A stretch of DNA of 35,497 bases, taken from positions 1 through 35,497 of the forward strand of contig CAITMU010000152.1 in assembly GCA_903893565.1 (NCBI GenBank), in the 5' to 3' direction. This document shows positions 23,281 through 33,716 of the stretch, one piece after another. The notes beneath the pieces were generated by a model, which worked only from the letters and a program-made list of their open reading frames with translations, had not been told where the DNA came from and ran no database searches. Numbering within the stretch: the stretch's first letter is position 1; every line of letters starts with the position of its first letter. Source of the stretch: an uncultured beta proteobacterium (GTDB taxonomy: Bacteria > Pseudomonadota > Gammaproteobacteria > Burkholderiales > SG8-41). The position numbers and the translations under genes are program-made.

Positions 23281-24159
23281 ATGACGGATATGAATAAATC
23301 CTTCCAAACCGTCGCCTTGATTGGTAAATATAACAGTCTTGAGATTGTAGAGCCATTGCTTAAATTGGCGCAATTTCTTCAGGGCCGCGGCGTTCGAGTG
23401 CTGATCGATGCATTGACTGGGCAGCATATTGAGCGATCGCCCTACCCGGTTTATGATTTGGCCGATTTGGGGCGTGAGGCGCAGCTCGCAATTGTGTTGG
23501 GCGGGGACGGCACGATGCTCAATATCGCTCGAACTTTAGCCCCTTTTGACGTGCCACTGGTCGGGGTGAATCAGGGCCGATTGGGGTTCTTGACCGACAT
23601 TTCGATCGACACGATGTATCAGACGATTTCCGATATTCTAGACGGTCAGTGCGTCACAGAAAAGCGCATGCTATTGCAAGGCGAAGTGTTGCGGGATAAT
23701 CAACGTTTGATCGTTGATTTAGCCTTCAATGATGTGGTGGTGAGCAAAGGTATTGAAGGCAATATGGTTGAGATTGAGGTGAGAATCGATGAGGATTTCA
23801 TCTACAGCCAACGCTCGGATGGCTTGATTATAGCCACGCCTACCGGTTCGACAGCCTACGCTCTTTCGGCCGGCGGCCCCATCGTACATCCAGCCCTAGA
23901 GGCGATTGCCTTGATTCCAGTGTCACCCCACACCTTGTCTAATCGCCCCATTGTCATTAGCAGCGATAAAACCGTTGAGGTGATTATTCACAGCGACAGT
24001 GATGCGCGAGGCCATTTTGATAGTCACTCGCACTATGCCTTACAAAAAGGCGATCGTATCGTTGTGAGTCGCTATCCCTATGCCGTGAGCCTGCTGCACC
24101 CGGTTGGGCATAGTTATTACCGCATGTTACGGGAGAAATTGAACTGGAATCGTGATTAA
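23281..24159 (+). CDS. nadK: NAD kinase
   Basis: A 292-residue ATP-NAD kinase that makes NADP+ from NAD+. It has the diagnostic GGDGT motif (74-78), the NQGRLGFLTD segment, and the conserved second motif (DGLIIATPTGSTAYALSAGGPIVHP, described in parts) with the substrate-binding Asp/Ser/Thr residues. Length is normal. The longer in-frame start at 23086 would lie inside hrcA on the other strand and add about 65 unconserved residues, so ATG 23281 is preferred; ATG 23290 is also possible. It is 12 bp before recN and probably cotranscribed with it. Confidence 0.96.
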   Translation: MTDMNKSFQTVALIGKYNSLEIVEPLLKLAQFLQGRGVRVLIDALTGQHIERSPYPVYDLADLGREAQLAIVLGGDGTMLNIARTLAPFDVPLVGVNQGRLGFLTDISIDTMYQTISDILDGQCVTEKRMLLQGEVLRDNQRLIVDLAFNDVVVSKGIEGNMVEIEVRIDEDFIYSQRSDGLIIATPTGSTAYALSAGGPIVHPALEAIALIPVSPHTLSNRPIVISSDKTVEVIIHSDSDARGHFDSHSHYALQKGDRIVVSRYPYAVSLLHPVGHSYYRMLREKLNWNRD

Positions 24160-24171
24160 GGTCGATTAAAG

Positions 24172-25830
24172 ATGCTAACCACTTTAACTATCCGGGATTT
24201 TGTGATTGTTGAGCACATGGAGTTGACGTTTAACTCAGGTTTTACGGTGCTGACCGGAGAAACCGGTGCGGGTAAGTCGATCTTGATTGAGGCGCTCGCT
24301 TTAGTGCTAGGCGGTAGGGCAGAGGCCATGGTTGTGCGTCAGGGAGCTTTGCGCGCCGAGGTGAGCGCTGAATTTGATGTGAGCGGACTTGATCGTGTTA
24401 CTCGTTTTTTAGAGCAAGAAGCGTTGGCGGAGGAAGTCGGTGTGTGTGGGGTTCGGCGCCTCATCGAAGCCGGAGGGCGTTCCAGAGGGTTTATTAATGG
24501 CACACCGGTGACTGTAACGCAACTTCGTGAGCTTGGTGAGTTGCTGGTGCATATTCACGGCCAGCATCAGTCGCAGGCTTTGGGTCGTACGGTTGCACAA
24601 CGCGAACTCATCGACGGCTATGCGAGTCATCAGGCGATGGTCGTTCGAGTAGGAGAATGCTTTCATCAATGGCAAAAAAGCCGCCAGTTAAGACAAAAGC
24701 TTGAAGGCAATGCCGCAGCGCTGCAAGCCGAACGTGACCGACTGGAGTGGCAGGTCAATGAGTTGACCCCGTTGGCTATGGATCCGGCGCAGTGGTTGCA
24801 ATTTAATGCTGAGCATTCCCGATTGTCTCATGCAGCCAGTTTGATTGAACTGAGTGCGCAGACGATGGATCAATTAGCCGATACCGAGCTCGCGAGCCTA
24901 CCTCAGTTAAATGGGGTGATTTCACGCATTAAAAATTTCGCTGATTTTGATCCGGAATTAAAAGCGGTCTTAGCGGAGTTGGAGTCCGCTCAGGTGCAAT
25001 TGCAGGAGGCTGTCTACAGTCTACGACACTATCAGCAAAAACTAGAATTGGATCCACAACGATTACGCGAGCTTGAGGAGCGTTTGCAGTCGATACACTT
25101 GGCGGCGCGTAAGTTTCGGGTCGATCCCGATGCGTTGGCGCAAAGCCTGGCTCAAGCCCAGGGGCGACTGATGGAGTTGACTCAGGGGGGCGATATCGAG
25201 GCTTTGAAAGAGGCCGAGGCTAAGGCTCTTGAACTGTACCGCAGTCAAGCGCGCAAGCTCTCTTTATCGCGTACAAAGGCTGCGCGTGAGTTTTCTGAGA
25301 AAGTCACCCAAGCGATGCAAGAGCTAGCCATGAGCGGGGGGCGATTAGAAGTGAGTCTCTTGCCACTGGATGAACCGGCAGCTCACGGTATGGAAAACAT
25401 TGAATTTTTGGTCAGCGCCCATAAAGCACTACCTCCTCAGCCTCTGGCTAAGGTTGCCTCGGGCGGTGAGCTCTCACGTATTAGCTTAGCTATTCAGACC
25501 ATTGCCAGTGAGTTAGCGCAAGTGCCCACTTTGCTTTTCGATGAAGTGGATGCGGGTATCGGCGGAAGGGTCGCAGAAATTGTAGGTCAACGACTAAAAT
25601 CGTTGGCTGGTCGTTTTCAAGTGATGTGCATTACGCATTTGCCGCAGGTGGCTGCTTGTGCGCACCAGCAGTGGCAGGTCGCTAAATCCGTTTCAGGAAC
25701 GGCACTCACCAGTCGAGTATTGGTGTTAACCCATGAGCAACGGATCGAAGAGCTCGCGCGAATGTTGGGAGGGGTTAAAATTACTCAGACAACACGTCGC
25801 CATGCTGCTGAAATGCTCGACTCACAGTAA
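24172..25830 (+). CDS. recN: DNA repair protein RecN
   Basis: A 552-residue SMC-like ATPase of recombinational double-strand break repair. Walker A GETGAGKS (29-36) is at the N-terminus, a long coiled-coil middle (about 165-370) contains many Leu/Gln/Glu heptads, and the C-terminus has the ABC signature region SGGELSRISLA followed by Walker B (LLFDEVDAGIGG) and the THLPQVAA H-loop. Length is normal. It starts 12 bp after nadK. The hrcA/nadK/recN neighbourhood is common in betaproteobacteria. No LexA box was identified in the short gap, so expression probably comes from upstream. Confidence 0.97.
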   Translation: MLTTLTIRDFVIVEHMELTFNSGFTVLTGETGAGKSILIEALALVLGGRAEAMVVRQGALRAEVSAEFDVSGLDRVTRFLEQEALAEEVGVCGVRRLIEAGGRSRGFINGTPVTVTQLRELGELLVHIHGQHQSQALGRTVAQRELIDGYASHQAMVVRVGECFHQWQKSRQLRQKLEGNAAALQAERDRLEWQVNELTPLAMDPAQWLQFNAEHSRLSHAASLIELSAQTMDQLADTELASLPQLNGVISRIKNFADFDPELKAVLAELESAQVQLQEAVYSLRHYQQKLELDPQRLRELEERLQSIHLAARKFRVDPDALAQSLAQAQGRLMELTQGGDIEALKEAEAKALELYRSQARKLSLSRTKAAREFSEKVTQAMQELAMSGGRLEVSLLPLDEPAAHGMENIEFLVSAHKALPPQPLAKVASGGELSRISLAIQTIASELAQVPTLLFDEVDAGIGGRVAEIVGQRLKSLAGRFQVMCITHLPQVAACAHQQWQVAKSVSGTALTSRVLVLTHEQRIEELARMLGGVKITQTTRRHAAEMLDSQ

Positions 25831-25867
25831 TGTGGGTTCTTTGCGCCTTTGTTGGGTCATCCTTGAC

Positions 25868-26308
25868 TTAGGTCTCAAAGCCTGTGCCACGATGGGGGCA
25901 ATTTTGTTTCAAGCAACTGGCGTAGATGTGTAATGAGTGTTCGTTAATTTTAAATCCGCGAAGATGAGCGACTTCAGCCTGACGTTGTTCGATTTGTTCG
26001 TCGTAGAATTCCTCCACATGTCCGCACTGTAGGCACACCAGATGGTCGTGATGTTCACCTTGGTTTAATTCGAACACCGCTTTGTCCGCTTCGAAATGGT
26101 GGCGGATCAGCAGCCCCGCCTGTTCAAACTGAGTGAGCACGCGGTAGACCGTGGCCAAGCCCGTATCAGTGCCGTCTTTTTGAAGTAATTTGTAAACATC
26201 TTCGGCCGATAGGTGACGCACGCTGCTGCGATCGAAAAGCTCAAGAATACGCAACCGAGGCAAAGTGGCTTTCAAACCGCTGGTTTTTAAATTTTCTGTA
26301 GAATTCAA
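25868..26308 (-). CDS. fur: Ferric uptake regulator Fur
   Basis: A 146-residue Fur-type repressor that binds DNA with Fe2+. The N-terminal winged helix (LKATLPRLRILELF, then LSAEDVYKLL and TGLATVYRVLTQFEQAGL) and the metal-binding HHDHLVCLQCGHVEEF with CLQC and the C-terminal CLKQNC are all present, so regulatory and structural metal sites look intact. The start is taken as TTG 26308, with GAGAAG just upstream, giving the normal Fur length; an ATG at 26383 would add 25 unconserved residues. It is divergent from bamE, as often seen in this gene neighbourhood. Confidence 0.93.
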   Translation of the reverse strand: MNSTENLKTSGLKATLPRLRILELFDRSSVRHLSAEDVYKLLQKDGTDTGLATVYRVLTQFEQAGLLIRHHFEADKAVFELNQGEHHDHLVCLQCGHVEEFYDEQIEQRQAEVAHLRGFKINEHSLHIYASCLKQNCPHRGTGFET

Positions 26309-26586
26309 CGGCTTCTCTATCGGAAAGTGATCAGTCTGGGCTATGATAGCTGAAATTCGGTATGGAAAATATTTCAAAATCAATAGTGCTCAAAAAAGTC
26401 ATGAGCGATTGGTAAAATCCCTACCCTGTTGTGCCCTGGGTGAGATCCAATTCGCCTTTGGATGAGGTTAGGGCTGGCAGGGTGGATGACACCTTTTTGA
26501 AATTTTCCGCTTGGTTAGTAAGTTAGGTGCTGGTCGGATGAGACTGCGACCACCGGTGCGATCCGTGGGATTAAGAGTGGAAGAAA

Positions 26587-27153
26587 ATGTCTATTAAAAG
26601 TGTAAGTATTGCGTTGATTGTGTTGTTAGCCGGATGTCACGAAATTCCTATTTTGCCTGGCATTACACCCTATCGGATCGATATTCAACAGGGTAATGCT
26701 GTTGATCAAGAGATGATCTCGAAGTTAAGGCGAGGGATGACCATGAGCCAAGTGCGCTATGCCTTGGGCACGCCATTGCTGATGGATGCCTTTCATAGTG
26801 ACCGGTGGGATTATTTTTATAGTTTACGTAAAGGTGGGGTGATCGTCGAATCACGTCGGTTTGTGGTTTTTTTTAAAGCCGGTAAGCTCGATCGTATTGA
26901 AGGCGATGTGGTGGCGAGTTTAGATCTCCCCGTTGGCGATCAAGTGCCGTCGGATGCCAATATTATTAAGCCCCCCGCTAAGCCGGCCCTACCCCCTGCT
27001 TCATCCAGTCCGACTCCCACGGAGTCCAAGAAGGTGACCCCAACCCCAGTTCCCACACCGGCGAGCACAGGCACTACAGCCCCGTCCAGTGGTGGTAAAC
27101 CAGCAACGCCCCCCAGTCTTTGGTCAAGAATACTGAATAAGATCGGGCTTTGA
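26587..27153 (+). CDS. bamE: Outer membrane assembly lipoprotein BamE with Pro-rich tail
   Basis: A 188-residue lipoprotein of the BAM complex that inserts beta-barrel proteins into the outer membrane. The signal peptide ends in the lipobox LLAG-C17. The conserved SmpA/OmlA domain is visible: PYRIDIQQGN, then RRGMTMSQVRYALGTPLLMDAFHSDRWDYFY in parts, and the strand VVFFKAGKLDRIEGD. After about residue 115 a 70-residue Pro/Thr/Ser-rich extension follows, absent from E. coli BamE (113 residues), ending in a short amphipathic LWSRILNKIGL. GTGGA precedes the ATG. It is 42 bp before dapB and likely cotranscribed with it. Confidence 0.94.
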   Translation: MSIKSVSIALIVLLAGCHEIPILPGITPYRIDIQQGNAVDQEMISKLRRGMTMSQVRYALGTPLLMDAFHSDRWDYFYSLRKGGVIVESRRFVVFFKAGKLDRIEGDVVASLDLPVGDQVPSDANIIKPPAKPALPPASSSPTPTESKKVTPTPVPTPASTGTTAPSSGGKPATPPSLWSRILNKIGL

Positions 27154-27195
27154 GGATTTGATTAAAAAAACATACGCATAGAGGAGTCGTTGACG

Positions 27196-27999
27196 ATGGG
27201 ATTAAAAATGGCCATAGCCGGTGCCGGCGGGCGTATGGGGCGAGCGCTGATTGAAGCGGTGATGCAGCAGCCTGATTTAGAGCTTTTTGCTGCTCTTGAG
27301 ATGCTAGGTAGCCAACATCTGGGTAAGGACGCAGCAGAATTTGCCGGCTTAAATAGCGGCGTTTTAATTCGTAGCGATTATGCGCAAGCCTTGCGCGGGG
27401 CCGATGTGTTGATTGATTTTACTCGGCCGGAGGGCACGTTACTGCACCTAGAGGCCTGTGTTGCCCATGGCGTACGAGCCGTGATTGGAACCACCGGCTT
27501 TAGTGAATCGCAAAAGCAGACGATTGCGGCACTTTCTAAGCAAGTGGCGGTAGTATTGGCGCCGAATATGGCCGTTGGGGTTAATGTGACTTTGAAGCTA
27601 GCTGAAGTGGCGGCGGGTATCTTAGGTCAAGACTATGATGTGGAGATTCTTGAAGCGCATCATCGGCATAAGGTGGATGCGCCCTCCGGCACGGCCTTGA
27701 AATTTGGTGAGGTGGTGGCTAAAGCCCTGGGCCGTGATTTGGCTAAGGTGGCCGTGCATGGGCGTGAGGGGGTGACGGGGGAGAGACCTGCGCAATCGAT
27801 TGGCTTTCATGCGATTCGCGGTGGCGATATTGTGGGTGAACACACCGTTCTTTTTGCGGGAGAAGGAGAGCGAATTGAGTTGACCGTGCGTTCCTCTCAT
27901 CGGGGAACCTACGCCCATGGGGCCTTGCGAGCGGCGCGGTTTTTGGCGCTCCAACCTTCCGGATTATTTGACATGTTCGATGTGCTGGATCTGAAATAG
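27196..27999 (+). CDS. dapB: 4-hydroxy-tetrahydrodipicolinate reductase
   Basis: A 267-residue DapB, which reduces the cyclic product of DapA with NAD(P)H in lysine/meso-diaminopimelate synthesis. The nucleotide-binding GAGGRMG (about 9-15) is at the N-terminus. The active-site segment [17 protein letters not shown] gives His155 and Lys159, spaced as His159/Lys163 in E. coli, with the substrate-binding SGTALK following. Length is normal. ATG 27196 is preferred (GAGGAG at 27181-27186, 9 bp upstream) over TTG 27190. The following 177-bp gap holds the carA promoter. Confidence 0.96.
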   Translation: MGLKMAIAGAGGRMGRALIEAVMQQPDLELFAALEMLGSQHLGKDAAEFAGLNSGVLIRSDYAQALRGADVLIDFTRPEGTLLHLEACVAHGVRAVIGTTGFSESQKQTIAALSKQVAVVLAPNMAVGVNVTLKLAEVAAGILGQDYDVEILEAHHRHKVDAPSGTALKFGEVVAKALGRDLAKVAVHGREGVTGERPAQSIGFHAIRGGDIVGEHTVLFAGEGERIELTVRSSHRGTYAHGALRAARFLALQPSGLFDMFDVLDLK

Positions 28000-28045
28000 G
28001 TAAAGTTGGCTGGGTTAGGGGAGGGGGGGGGCGAAAGGCGCGCAA

Positions 28046-28068
28046 TCTCGCCGCTTCTTTTGGCGAGA
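28046..28068 (+). promoter_or_regulatory. Inverted repeat overlapping the carA -35 region
   Basis: TCTCGCC (28046-28052) and GGCGAGA (28062-28068) form a perfect 7-bp dyad with a 9-bp spacer. The right arm covers the -35 hexamer of the promoter at 28060-28088, so it could be an operator for a repressor. No U tract follows, so it is not a terminator for dapB. Confidence 0.4.
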
Positions 28069-28088
28069 ACTCCGCTTTGGAGTATAAT
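28060..28088 (+). promoter_or_regulatory. carA: Sigma-70 promoter of carA
   Basis: TTGGCG (28060-28065), a 17-bp spacer and a consensus TATAAT (28083-28088). Transcription would start near 28095, giving an 80-nt leader before the GTG at 28176. Confidence 0.75.
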
Positions 28089-28100
28089 AGGGTTATGAGT

Positions 28101-28130
28101 AAAGCGGGACGGGTAATCCTGTCCCGCTTT
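28101..28130 (+). promoter_or_regulatory. Strong leader hairpin of the carAB transcript
   Basis: A 13-bp stem (28101-28113 with 28118-28130, AAAGCGGGAC outer 10 bp perfect, one G-T wobble inside) with a 4-nt TAAT loop begins a few bases after the predicted transcript start. There is no following T run, so a simple terminator is unlikely. It may stabilise the RNA or be a regulatory leader element. Confidence 0.55.
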
Positions 28131-28175
28131 GCATATCCAGATACTTAAATTATCGTGTAAAATCAGGAGGTTGCC

Positions 28176-29318
28176 GTGTCACCGCGTACGCCCGCCATCC
28201 TCGTGCTACAGGATGGAACGGTATTTCGTGGCACGTCTATCGGTGCCGATGGCGTGTCTTCCGGAGAAGTGGTCTTTAATACCGCGATCACCGGATATCA
28301 AGAAATACTGACTGACCCATCCTACTGTCGCCAGATTGTGACTCTGACGTTTCCGCATATTGGAAACACCGGGGCCAATGATGAAGACGTTGAATCCCAT
28401 CGTGTGCATGCTGCCGGATTAGTGATTCGTGATTTGCCTTTGCTAGCGTCTAATTTTCGGCAGACATCCACGTTGGGAGAATATCTTAAACGTGAAAATG
28501 TAGTGGCCATTGCTGATATTGATACCCGTCAGTTAACGCGTTTATTGCGCGACAAAGGCGCGCAGAATGGTTGCCTCATGGCAGGGGCCATTGATGAAGC
28601 GCAAGCGCTGAAGGCTGCCCGTGAGTTTCCGGGTTTAAAGGGTATGGACTTGGCTCAAGGGGTCAGTTGCGCAGCCCCCTATCCTTGGCAGGAAACGGTG
28701 TGGACCTTAGGTCAAGGTTACGCGCAATTAAAGCCCGAAGCGGCCAAGCGCCATGTGGTGGCTTATGATTTTGGGGTGAAGCGAAATATTCTTCGTATGT
28801 TGGCTGAGCGCGGATGTCAATTGACCGTGGTGCCAGCTCAAACCCCGGCCACTGAAGTATTGAAATTGAAGCCCGATGGAGTATTTCTTTCCAACGGTCC
28901 AGGAGACCCGGAGCCTTGTGATTATGCGATTTCGGCGATTAAGGCGTTGTTAGAAGTCTCTATGCCCTTGTTTGGTATTTGCTTAGGCCATCAGTTGATG
29001 GGGTTAGCCAGTGGGGCGAAGACGGAAAAAATGAAATTTGGGCACCATGGAGCTAATCACCCCGTACAGGATTTAGAGACGGGACGGGTTATGATCACCA
29101 GTCAAAATCACGGTTTTGCGGTGGATGCGAAAAGTTTGCCAGATCACTGTAAGCCCACCCATATATCTTTGTTTGATGGGAGTTTGCAGGGCTTTAAAAG
29201 ACTAGATAAACCGGCCTTTTGCTTTCAAGGCCACCCTGAAGCGAGTCCTGGACCTCATGAAGTGTCCTATTTATTTGATCGATTTGTCGCGATGATGGAT
29301 CAGCAGCGGAAAGTATAA
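28176..29318 (+). CDS. carA: Carbamoyl-phosphate synthase small (glutaminase) subunit
   Basis: A 380-residue CarA, which hydrolyses glutamine and passes ammonia to CarB for pyrimidine and arginine synthesis. The N-terminal CPSase_sm domain has [16 protein letters not shown] region and the GATase class I domain has GICLGHQ with catalytic Cys269, plus His353 and Glu355 (GHPEASPG), identical in position to E. coli. GTG 28176 is supported by a strong AGGAGG 5 bp upstream. It is followed 10 bp later by carB. Expression probably starts at the promoter at 28060. Confidence 0.98.
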   Translation: MSPRTPAILVLQDGTVFRGTSIGADGVSSGEVVFNTAITGYQEILTDPSYCRQIVTLTFPHIGNTGANDEDVESHRVHAAGLVIRDLPLLASNFRQTSTLGEYLKRENVVAIADIDTRQLTRLLRDKGAQNGCLMAGAIDEAQALKAAREFPGLKGMDLAQGVSCAAPYPWQETVWTLGQGYAQLKPEAAKRHVVAYDFGVKRNILRMLAERGCQLTVVPAQTPATEVLKLKPDGVFLSNGPGDPEPCDYAISAIKALLEVSMPLFGICLGHQLMGLASGAKTEKMKFGHHGANHPVQDLETGRVMITSQNHGFAVDAKSLPDHCKPTHISLFDGSLQGFKRLDKPAFCFQGHPEASPGPHEVSYLFDRFVAMMDQQRKV

Positions 29319-29328
29319 ACCTCTCGTC

Positions 29329-32300
29329 ATGCCAAAAAGAACCGACCTTAAAACCATACTGATTATCGGGGCCGGACCGATTGTGATCGGTCAGGCTTGT
29401 GAATTTGACTACTCGGGAGCTCAAGCCTGTAAAGCCTTGCGTGAAGAGGGTTATCGCGTGGTGCTTGTCAATTCCAATCCCGCGACGATTATGACCGATC
29501 CTGGGATGGCAGACGCCACCTACATTGAGCCGATTACTTGGCAAATGGTGGAAAAAGTCATTGCCATTGAAAGGCCAGATGCTTTATTGCCCACGATGGG
29601 GGGGCAGACGGCACTTAACTGCGCCTTGGATCTAGCCAAACACGGGGTATTAGAAAAATATAACGTTCAGATGATCGGGGCTTCCAAGGAGGCTATCGAT
29701 AAGGCGGAAGATCGAGAGAAATTTAAAAAAGCCATGGCCAAAATTGGACTGGATAGTCCACGCTCGGCCTTAGCGCATTCTTTGGAAGAAGCCCTGCAGG
29801 TGCAGGCCATGGTCGGTTACCCCACCATTATTCGCCCCTCCTTTACACTGGGTGGAACAGGCGGGGGCATTGCCTACAATCAGGAAGAGTTTAGTGCGAT
29901 TGTAGAGCGTGGCATTGAGGCAAGTCCCACGCATGAAGTGTTGATTGAAGAGTCGGTGATTGGGTGGAAAGAGTTTGAGATGGAGGTGGTGCGTGATTGC
30001 AAGGACAATTGCATCATTATCTGTTCGATCGAGAATTTGGATCCGATGGGGGTTCACACCGGGGATTCAATCACGGTGGCTCCAGCGCAGACGCTGACCG
30101 ACAAAGAATATCAGATTATGCGTAACGCTTCGATTGCTTGTCTGCGCGAAATTGGCGTGGATACGGGTGGGTCGAACGTTCAATTTGGTATTAATCCCCA
30201 AGACGGACGCATGGTCATTATTGAAATGAACCCGCGGGTCTCGCGCTCTTCGGCCTTGGCCTCTAAGGCAACGGGGTTTCCGATTGCAAAGGTCGCCGCC
30301 AAGCTTGCGGTGGGCTATACCCTCGATGAATTAAAAAATGATATTACCGGAGGTGCTACTCCGGTGTCGTTTGAGCCGACCATTGATTACGTTGTCACAA
30401 AAATTCCGCGTTTTGCGTTTGAAAAATTCCCCTCTGCCGATGACCGCCTGACCACGCAAATGAAATCGGTGGGCGAGGTGATGGCCATGGGGCGTACGTT
30501 TCAGGAATCGATGCAAAAGGCTTTGCGGGGTCTGGAAGTAGGGGTCGATGGGTTTAATCAACGCACCCGCGATCGTGAAACTATTGAAGCGGAACTTGGA
30601 CGTCCTGGCCCTGACCGTATTTGGTATGTCGGGGATGCCTTTGAAATGGGTTACACCTTGGAAGAGGTTCACGAGTTCACTCACATTGATCCGTGGTTCT
30701 TGGCGCAGATTAAGGATTTGATAGACCTAGAAATGCAGCTCGATGATGAGAAGCTCGAGGACTTGGATTATGAGCGTTTGCGTTCACTCAAAAGGAAGGG
30801 TTTTTCTGACCGTCGCTTGGCATTTCTTCTAAAAAGCAGTGAGACTTTGGTGCGTGAGCGACGTCATGCGCTCGGTTTGCGTCCTGTCTATAAGCGAGTC
30901 GACACGTGTGCGGCCGAATTTGCAACGCGCACGGCCTACATGTATTCGTCCTATGAGCAAGAGTGTGAGTCCCAGCCGACGGATAAAAAGAAAATCATGG
31001 TTTTGGGCGGTGGGCCTAACCGTATCGGCCAAGGCATTGAGTTTGATTACTGTTGTGTGCATGCTGCACTCGCACTGCGGGAAGATGGTTTTGAGACCAT
31101 TATGGTTAACTGTAATCCCGAAACGGTATCCACCGACTACGATACATCGGATCGTCTGTATTTCGAGCCTCTGACATTGGAAGATGTGTTGGAGATCGTG
31201 CATGTAGAAAAGCCTTGGGGCGTGATCGTGCAGTTTGGTGGACAAACGCCACTGAAACTAGCGCGTGATTTAGAGGCTAACGGTGTGCCCATTATTGGTA
31301 CCAGCCCAGACTCGATTGATGTGGCCGAGGATCGTGAACGGTTCCAGAAATTATTGAATAAACTTAAATTAAAGCAGCCGCCCAATCGCACGGTTCGCAG
31401 TGCAGTCAAAGCCTTGCAAGTGGCCGAAGAGATTGGTTACCCATTGGTGGTTCGTCCCTCCTACGTGTTAGGCGGAAGGGCGATGGAGATTGTTCATCAA
31501 AAGGAAGATCTCGAACGTTATATGCGTGAGGCGGTGAAAGTCTCTAATGACTCACCGGTATTGTTAGATCGATTCTTAAATGATGCAATCGAAGTGGACG
31601 TGGATGCAGTCTCCGATGGCGTGCAAGTGATTATCGGTGGCTTGATGGAGCATATTGAGCAGGCGGGAGTGCATTCGGGTGACTCAGCTTGTTCGTTGCC
31701 GCCTTTTTCCTTATCACCGGCCCTTCAGGCAGAAATGCGCCGTCAGACGGTATTGATGGCCAAGGGATTAAAAGTGGTGGGGCTCATGAATGTGCAGTTT
31801 GCCATTCAAAAAAATGGTCTTGAGGATGTGGTCTATGTGTTAGAGGTCAATCCCCGCGCCTCCAGAACCGTGCCATTTGTGTCGAAGGCCACAGGACTCG
31901 CGCTGGCTAAAATAGCGGCTCGATGTCAGTCGGGTCAGTCTTTGGCCTCGCAAAACATTTTGCACGAGGTGGTGCCTCCTTACTATTCGGTCAAAGAAGC
32001 GGTGTTCCCCTTTATCAAATTTCCTGGCGCTGACACGATTCTAGGACCGGAGATGAAGTCTACCGGTGAAGTCATGGGCGTTGGTAAGACCTTTGGTGAG
32101 GCGTTTGTAAAATCGCAAATGGCGGCGGGCGAGAAATTACCTAAAACGGGTAAGGTATTTATTAGCGTACGAGATGCGGATAAGGAGCGCTGTGTTGATA
32201 TCGCACGGGCCTTAAACGCTTTAGGGTTTACTGTCGTAGCGACCCGCGGAACCGCCTTGGCTTTAACGCAAAAAGGCATCGCTGTGACGCCCGTGAACAA

Positions 32301-32553
32301 GGTGGCTGAGGGGCGGCCGCATATCGTGGATATGATCAAAAACGCCGAGATCGTGCTCCTCGTGAATACGGTGGACGAAACCCGCAAAGCGATTCGAGAT
32401 TCCTATGCCATACGGCGTGCGGCCCTGCAGCATCGTATCCCCTACTATACGACCATTGCAGGCGCGCGTGCCGCGTGCGCCGGTATGGCCGAGGCGGGTG
32501 AATTACAGGTCTACGCCCTGCAAACCCTGCATAAACAATTAGCCCACCAATAA
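29329..32553 (+). CDS. carB: Carbamoyl-phosphate synthase large subunit
   Basis: A 1074-residue CarB, which assembles carbamoyl phosphate from bicarbonate, ammonia and two ATP. Both ATP-grasp halves are present: an N-terminal half ([27 protein letters not shown], then [12 protein letters not shown]) and a repeat half ([39 protein letters not shown]). The allosteric C-terminal domain (about residue 935 on) closes the protein. Length equals the usual 1070-1080. The gene starts 10 bp after carA, so the two are cotranscribed, and greA follows 44 bp later on the same strand without a visible terminator. Confidence 0.98.
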   Translation: MPKRTDLKTILIIGAGPIVIGQACEFDYSGAQACKALREEGYRVVLVNSNPATIMTDPGMADATYIEPITWQMVEKVIAIERPDALLPTMGGQTALNCALDLAKHGVLEKYNVQMIGASKEAIDKAEDREKFKKAMAKIGLDSPRSALAHSLEEALQVQAMVGYPTIIRPSFTLGGTGGGIAYNQEEFSAIVERGIEASPTHEVLIEESVIGWKEFEMEVVRDCKDNCIIICSIENLDPMGVHTGDSITVAPAQTLTDKEYQIMRNASIACLREIGVDTGGSNVQFGINPQDGRMVIIEMNPRVSRSSALASKATGFPIAKVAAKLAVGYTLDELKNDITGGATPVSFEPTIDYVVTKIPRFAFEKFPSADDRLTTQMKSVGEVMAMGRTFQESMQKALRGLEVGVDGFNQRTRDRETIEAELGRPGPDRIWYVGDAFEMGYTLEEVHEFTHIDPWFLAQIKDLIDLEMQLDDEKLEDLDYERLRSLKRKGFSDRRLAFLLKSSETLVRERRHALGLRPVYKRVDTCAAEFATRTAYMYSSYEQECESQPTDKKKIMVLGGGPNRIGQGIEFDYCCVHAALALREDGFETIMVNCNPETVSTDYDTSDRLYFEPLTLEDVLEIVHVEKPWGVIVQFGGQTPLKLARDLEANGVPIIGTSPDSIDVAEDRERFQKLLNKLKLKQPPNRTVRSAVKALQVAEEIGYPLVVRPSYVLGGRAMEIVHQKEDLERYMREAVKVSNDSPVLLDRFLNDAIEVDVDAVSDGVQVIIGGLMEHIEQAGVHSGDSACSLPPFSLSPALQAEMRRQTVLMAKGLKVVGLMNVQFAIQKNGLEDVVYVLEVNPRASRTVPFVSKATGLALAKIAARCQSGQSLASQNILHEVVPPYYSVKEAVFPFIKFPGADTILGPEMKSTGEVMGVGKTFGEAFVKSQMAAGEKLPKTGKVFISVRDADKERCVDIARALNALGFTVVATRGTALALTQKGIAVTPVNKVAEGRPHIVDMIKNAEIVLLVNTVDETRKAIRDSYAIRRAALQHRIPYYTTIAGARAACAGMAEAGELQVYALQTLHKQLAHQ

Positions 32554-32597
32554 CAAATGAAAATGCTCAGATCAATAGCCCGTGGAGGCTCAAGTTT

Positions 32598-33077
32598 ATG
32601 AACAATAAAGTACCCTTGACCGTTCATGGCGCGCAAAAATTGCGTCAAGAATTGCATGACCTAAAATCAGTGCAACGCCCCATGATTATCGCAGCCATTG
32701 CTGAGGCTCGTGCCCATGGCGATTTGTCGGAAAACGCGGAATATCATGCTGCCAAAGAACGGCAAAGCTTTGCAGAAGGTCGTATCGCGGAGCTTGATGG
32801 TAAGCTTTCGAATGCAGAAATTATTGATCCGAAAAGCTTAGATGCCGATGGTCGTTGTGTGTTTGGTGCAACAATCGATTTGGAAGAGTTAGAAAATGCC
32901 GTGAAGGTCACCTATCAGATCGTAGGGGAAGATGAGGCGGATATTAAGCAGGGAAAAATTTCCGTAAATTCACCGATCGCACGTGCCTTGATTGGTAAGT
33001 CAGCAGGTGACGTGGCAGAAGTGCAGGCCCCGGGTGGGGTGCGTGAGTATGAAATACTGGAGGTTAAATATCTTTGA
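32598..33077 (+). CDS. greA: Transcription elongation factor GreA
   Basis: A 159-residue GreA, which enters the secondary channel of RNA polymerase and triggers cleavage of backtracked RNA. The N-terminal coiled coil has the acidic tip GDLSENAEY with the catalytic Asp/Glu pair. The C-terminal FKBP-like domain has [25 protein letters not shown] and the [10 protein letters not shown] end. Length is normal. GGAGG (32584-32588) lies 9 bp before ATG 32598. The carA-carB-greA order is common in proteobacteria. A 206-bp convergent gap with no strong terminator separates it from yhbY on the other strand. Confidence 0.97.
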   Translation: MNNKVPLTVHGAQKLRQELHDLKSVQRPMIIAAIAEARAHGDLSENAEYHAAKERQSFAEGRIAELDGKLSNAEIIDPKSLDADGRCVFGATIDLEELENAVKVTYQIVGEDEADIKQGKISVNSPIARALIGKSAGDVAEVQAPGGVREYEILEVKYL

Positions 33078-33283
33078 TGTGAGAGGGAACTACTCACTCG
33101 CGTAAGGCCCGTGAGGATTAGGCCTCTTGGAGCAGGTGTTTTTTTGGGGCGCAATCGCAAGGCGAATCGCCCAATAAAGAAGAATGATTCCCCTTGCATC
33201 AGTCTGCGTTTAATAGATTTACGAAAAGTGACTGTAAAAAGGGATAAGGTTCTTCATGAATTGCCCAGCACAACCCTAACCGC

Positions 33284-33667
33284 CTAGCGCTGGTAGCTTC
33301 TTTTGGTACGACGCGCGCCTCGGTTGCCGGGTCTTTTTCGTTTGGCTGGCTTATCCATATCGGCTGGATCTTGGGGGACCAAGGGTTTGCGGCGGAAAAA
33401 CACCAGTGTTTTACCAATATGCTGTACGCTACTAGCACCCAGAGACTCGACGATGGTGTCGATCATAGCAAGACGAGTTTCACGTTCGTCACCATGGACC
33501 CGTATCTTGATGAGTTCATGGCTATTTAAGTGCACTTCGATCTCACTTAAAACCGCTGGAGTCAGTCCTGCGTCTCCAATGATAACGACGGGTTCAATAT
33601 GATGGGCGCGCGCTTTGAGCGCACGACGATTTTCAGCTGACAGGGGGGTGGGGGAGGTTTGGACCAT
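33284..33667 (-). CDS. yhbY: CRM-domain RNA-binding protein YhbY
   Basis: A 127-residue YhbY-type protein, associated with 50S ribosome assembly. The CRM domain (about 10-95) has RRALKARAHHIEPVVIIGDAGLTPAV in parts, the HELIKIRVHG motif and VQHIGKTLVFFRR. A Lys/Arg/Pro-rich tail (about 95-127) follows, typical of the betaproteobacterial members. It is divergent from rlmE with 49 bp between the starts, the usual context next to the ribosomal RNA methyltransferase gene. Confidence 0.94.
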   Translation of the reverse strand: MVQTSPTPLSAENRRALKARAHHIEPVVIIGDAGLTPAVLSEIEVHLNSHELIKIRVHGDERETRLAMIDTIVESLGASSVQHIGKTLVFFRRKPLVPQDPADMDKPAKRKRPGNRGARRTKRSYQR

Positions 33668-33716
33668 GGGGTGAGTTTACCCTATAAACTGCTTGAACAG
33701 ACTATGGATAGATGGA

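Noticed and set aside
25733..25933. 66-codon frame spanning the recN end
   Set aside because: It overlaps recN in another frame and ends inside fur; no protein-like features.
26309..26586. Fur box in the fur-bamE divergent region
   Set aside because: No sequence close to the GATAATGATAATCATTATC consensus was found.
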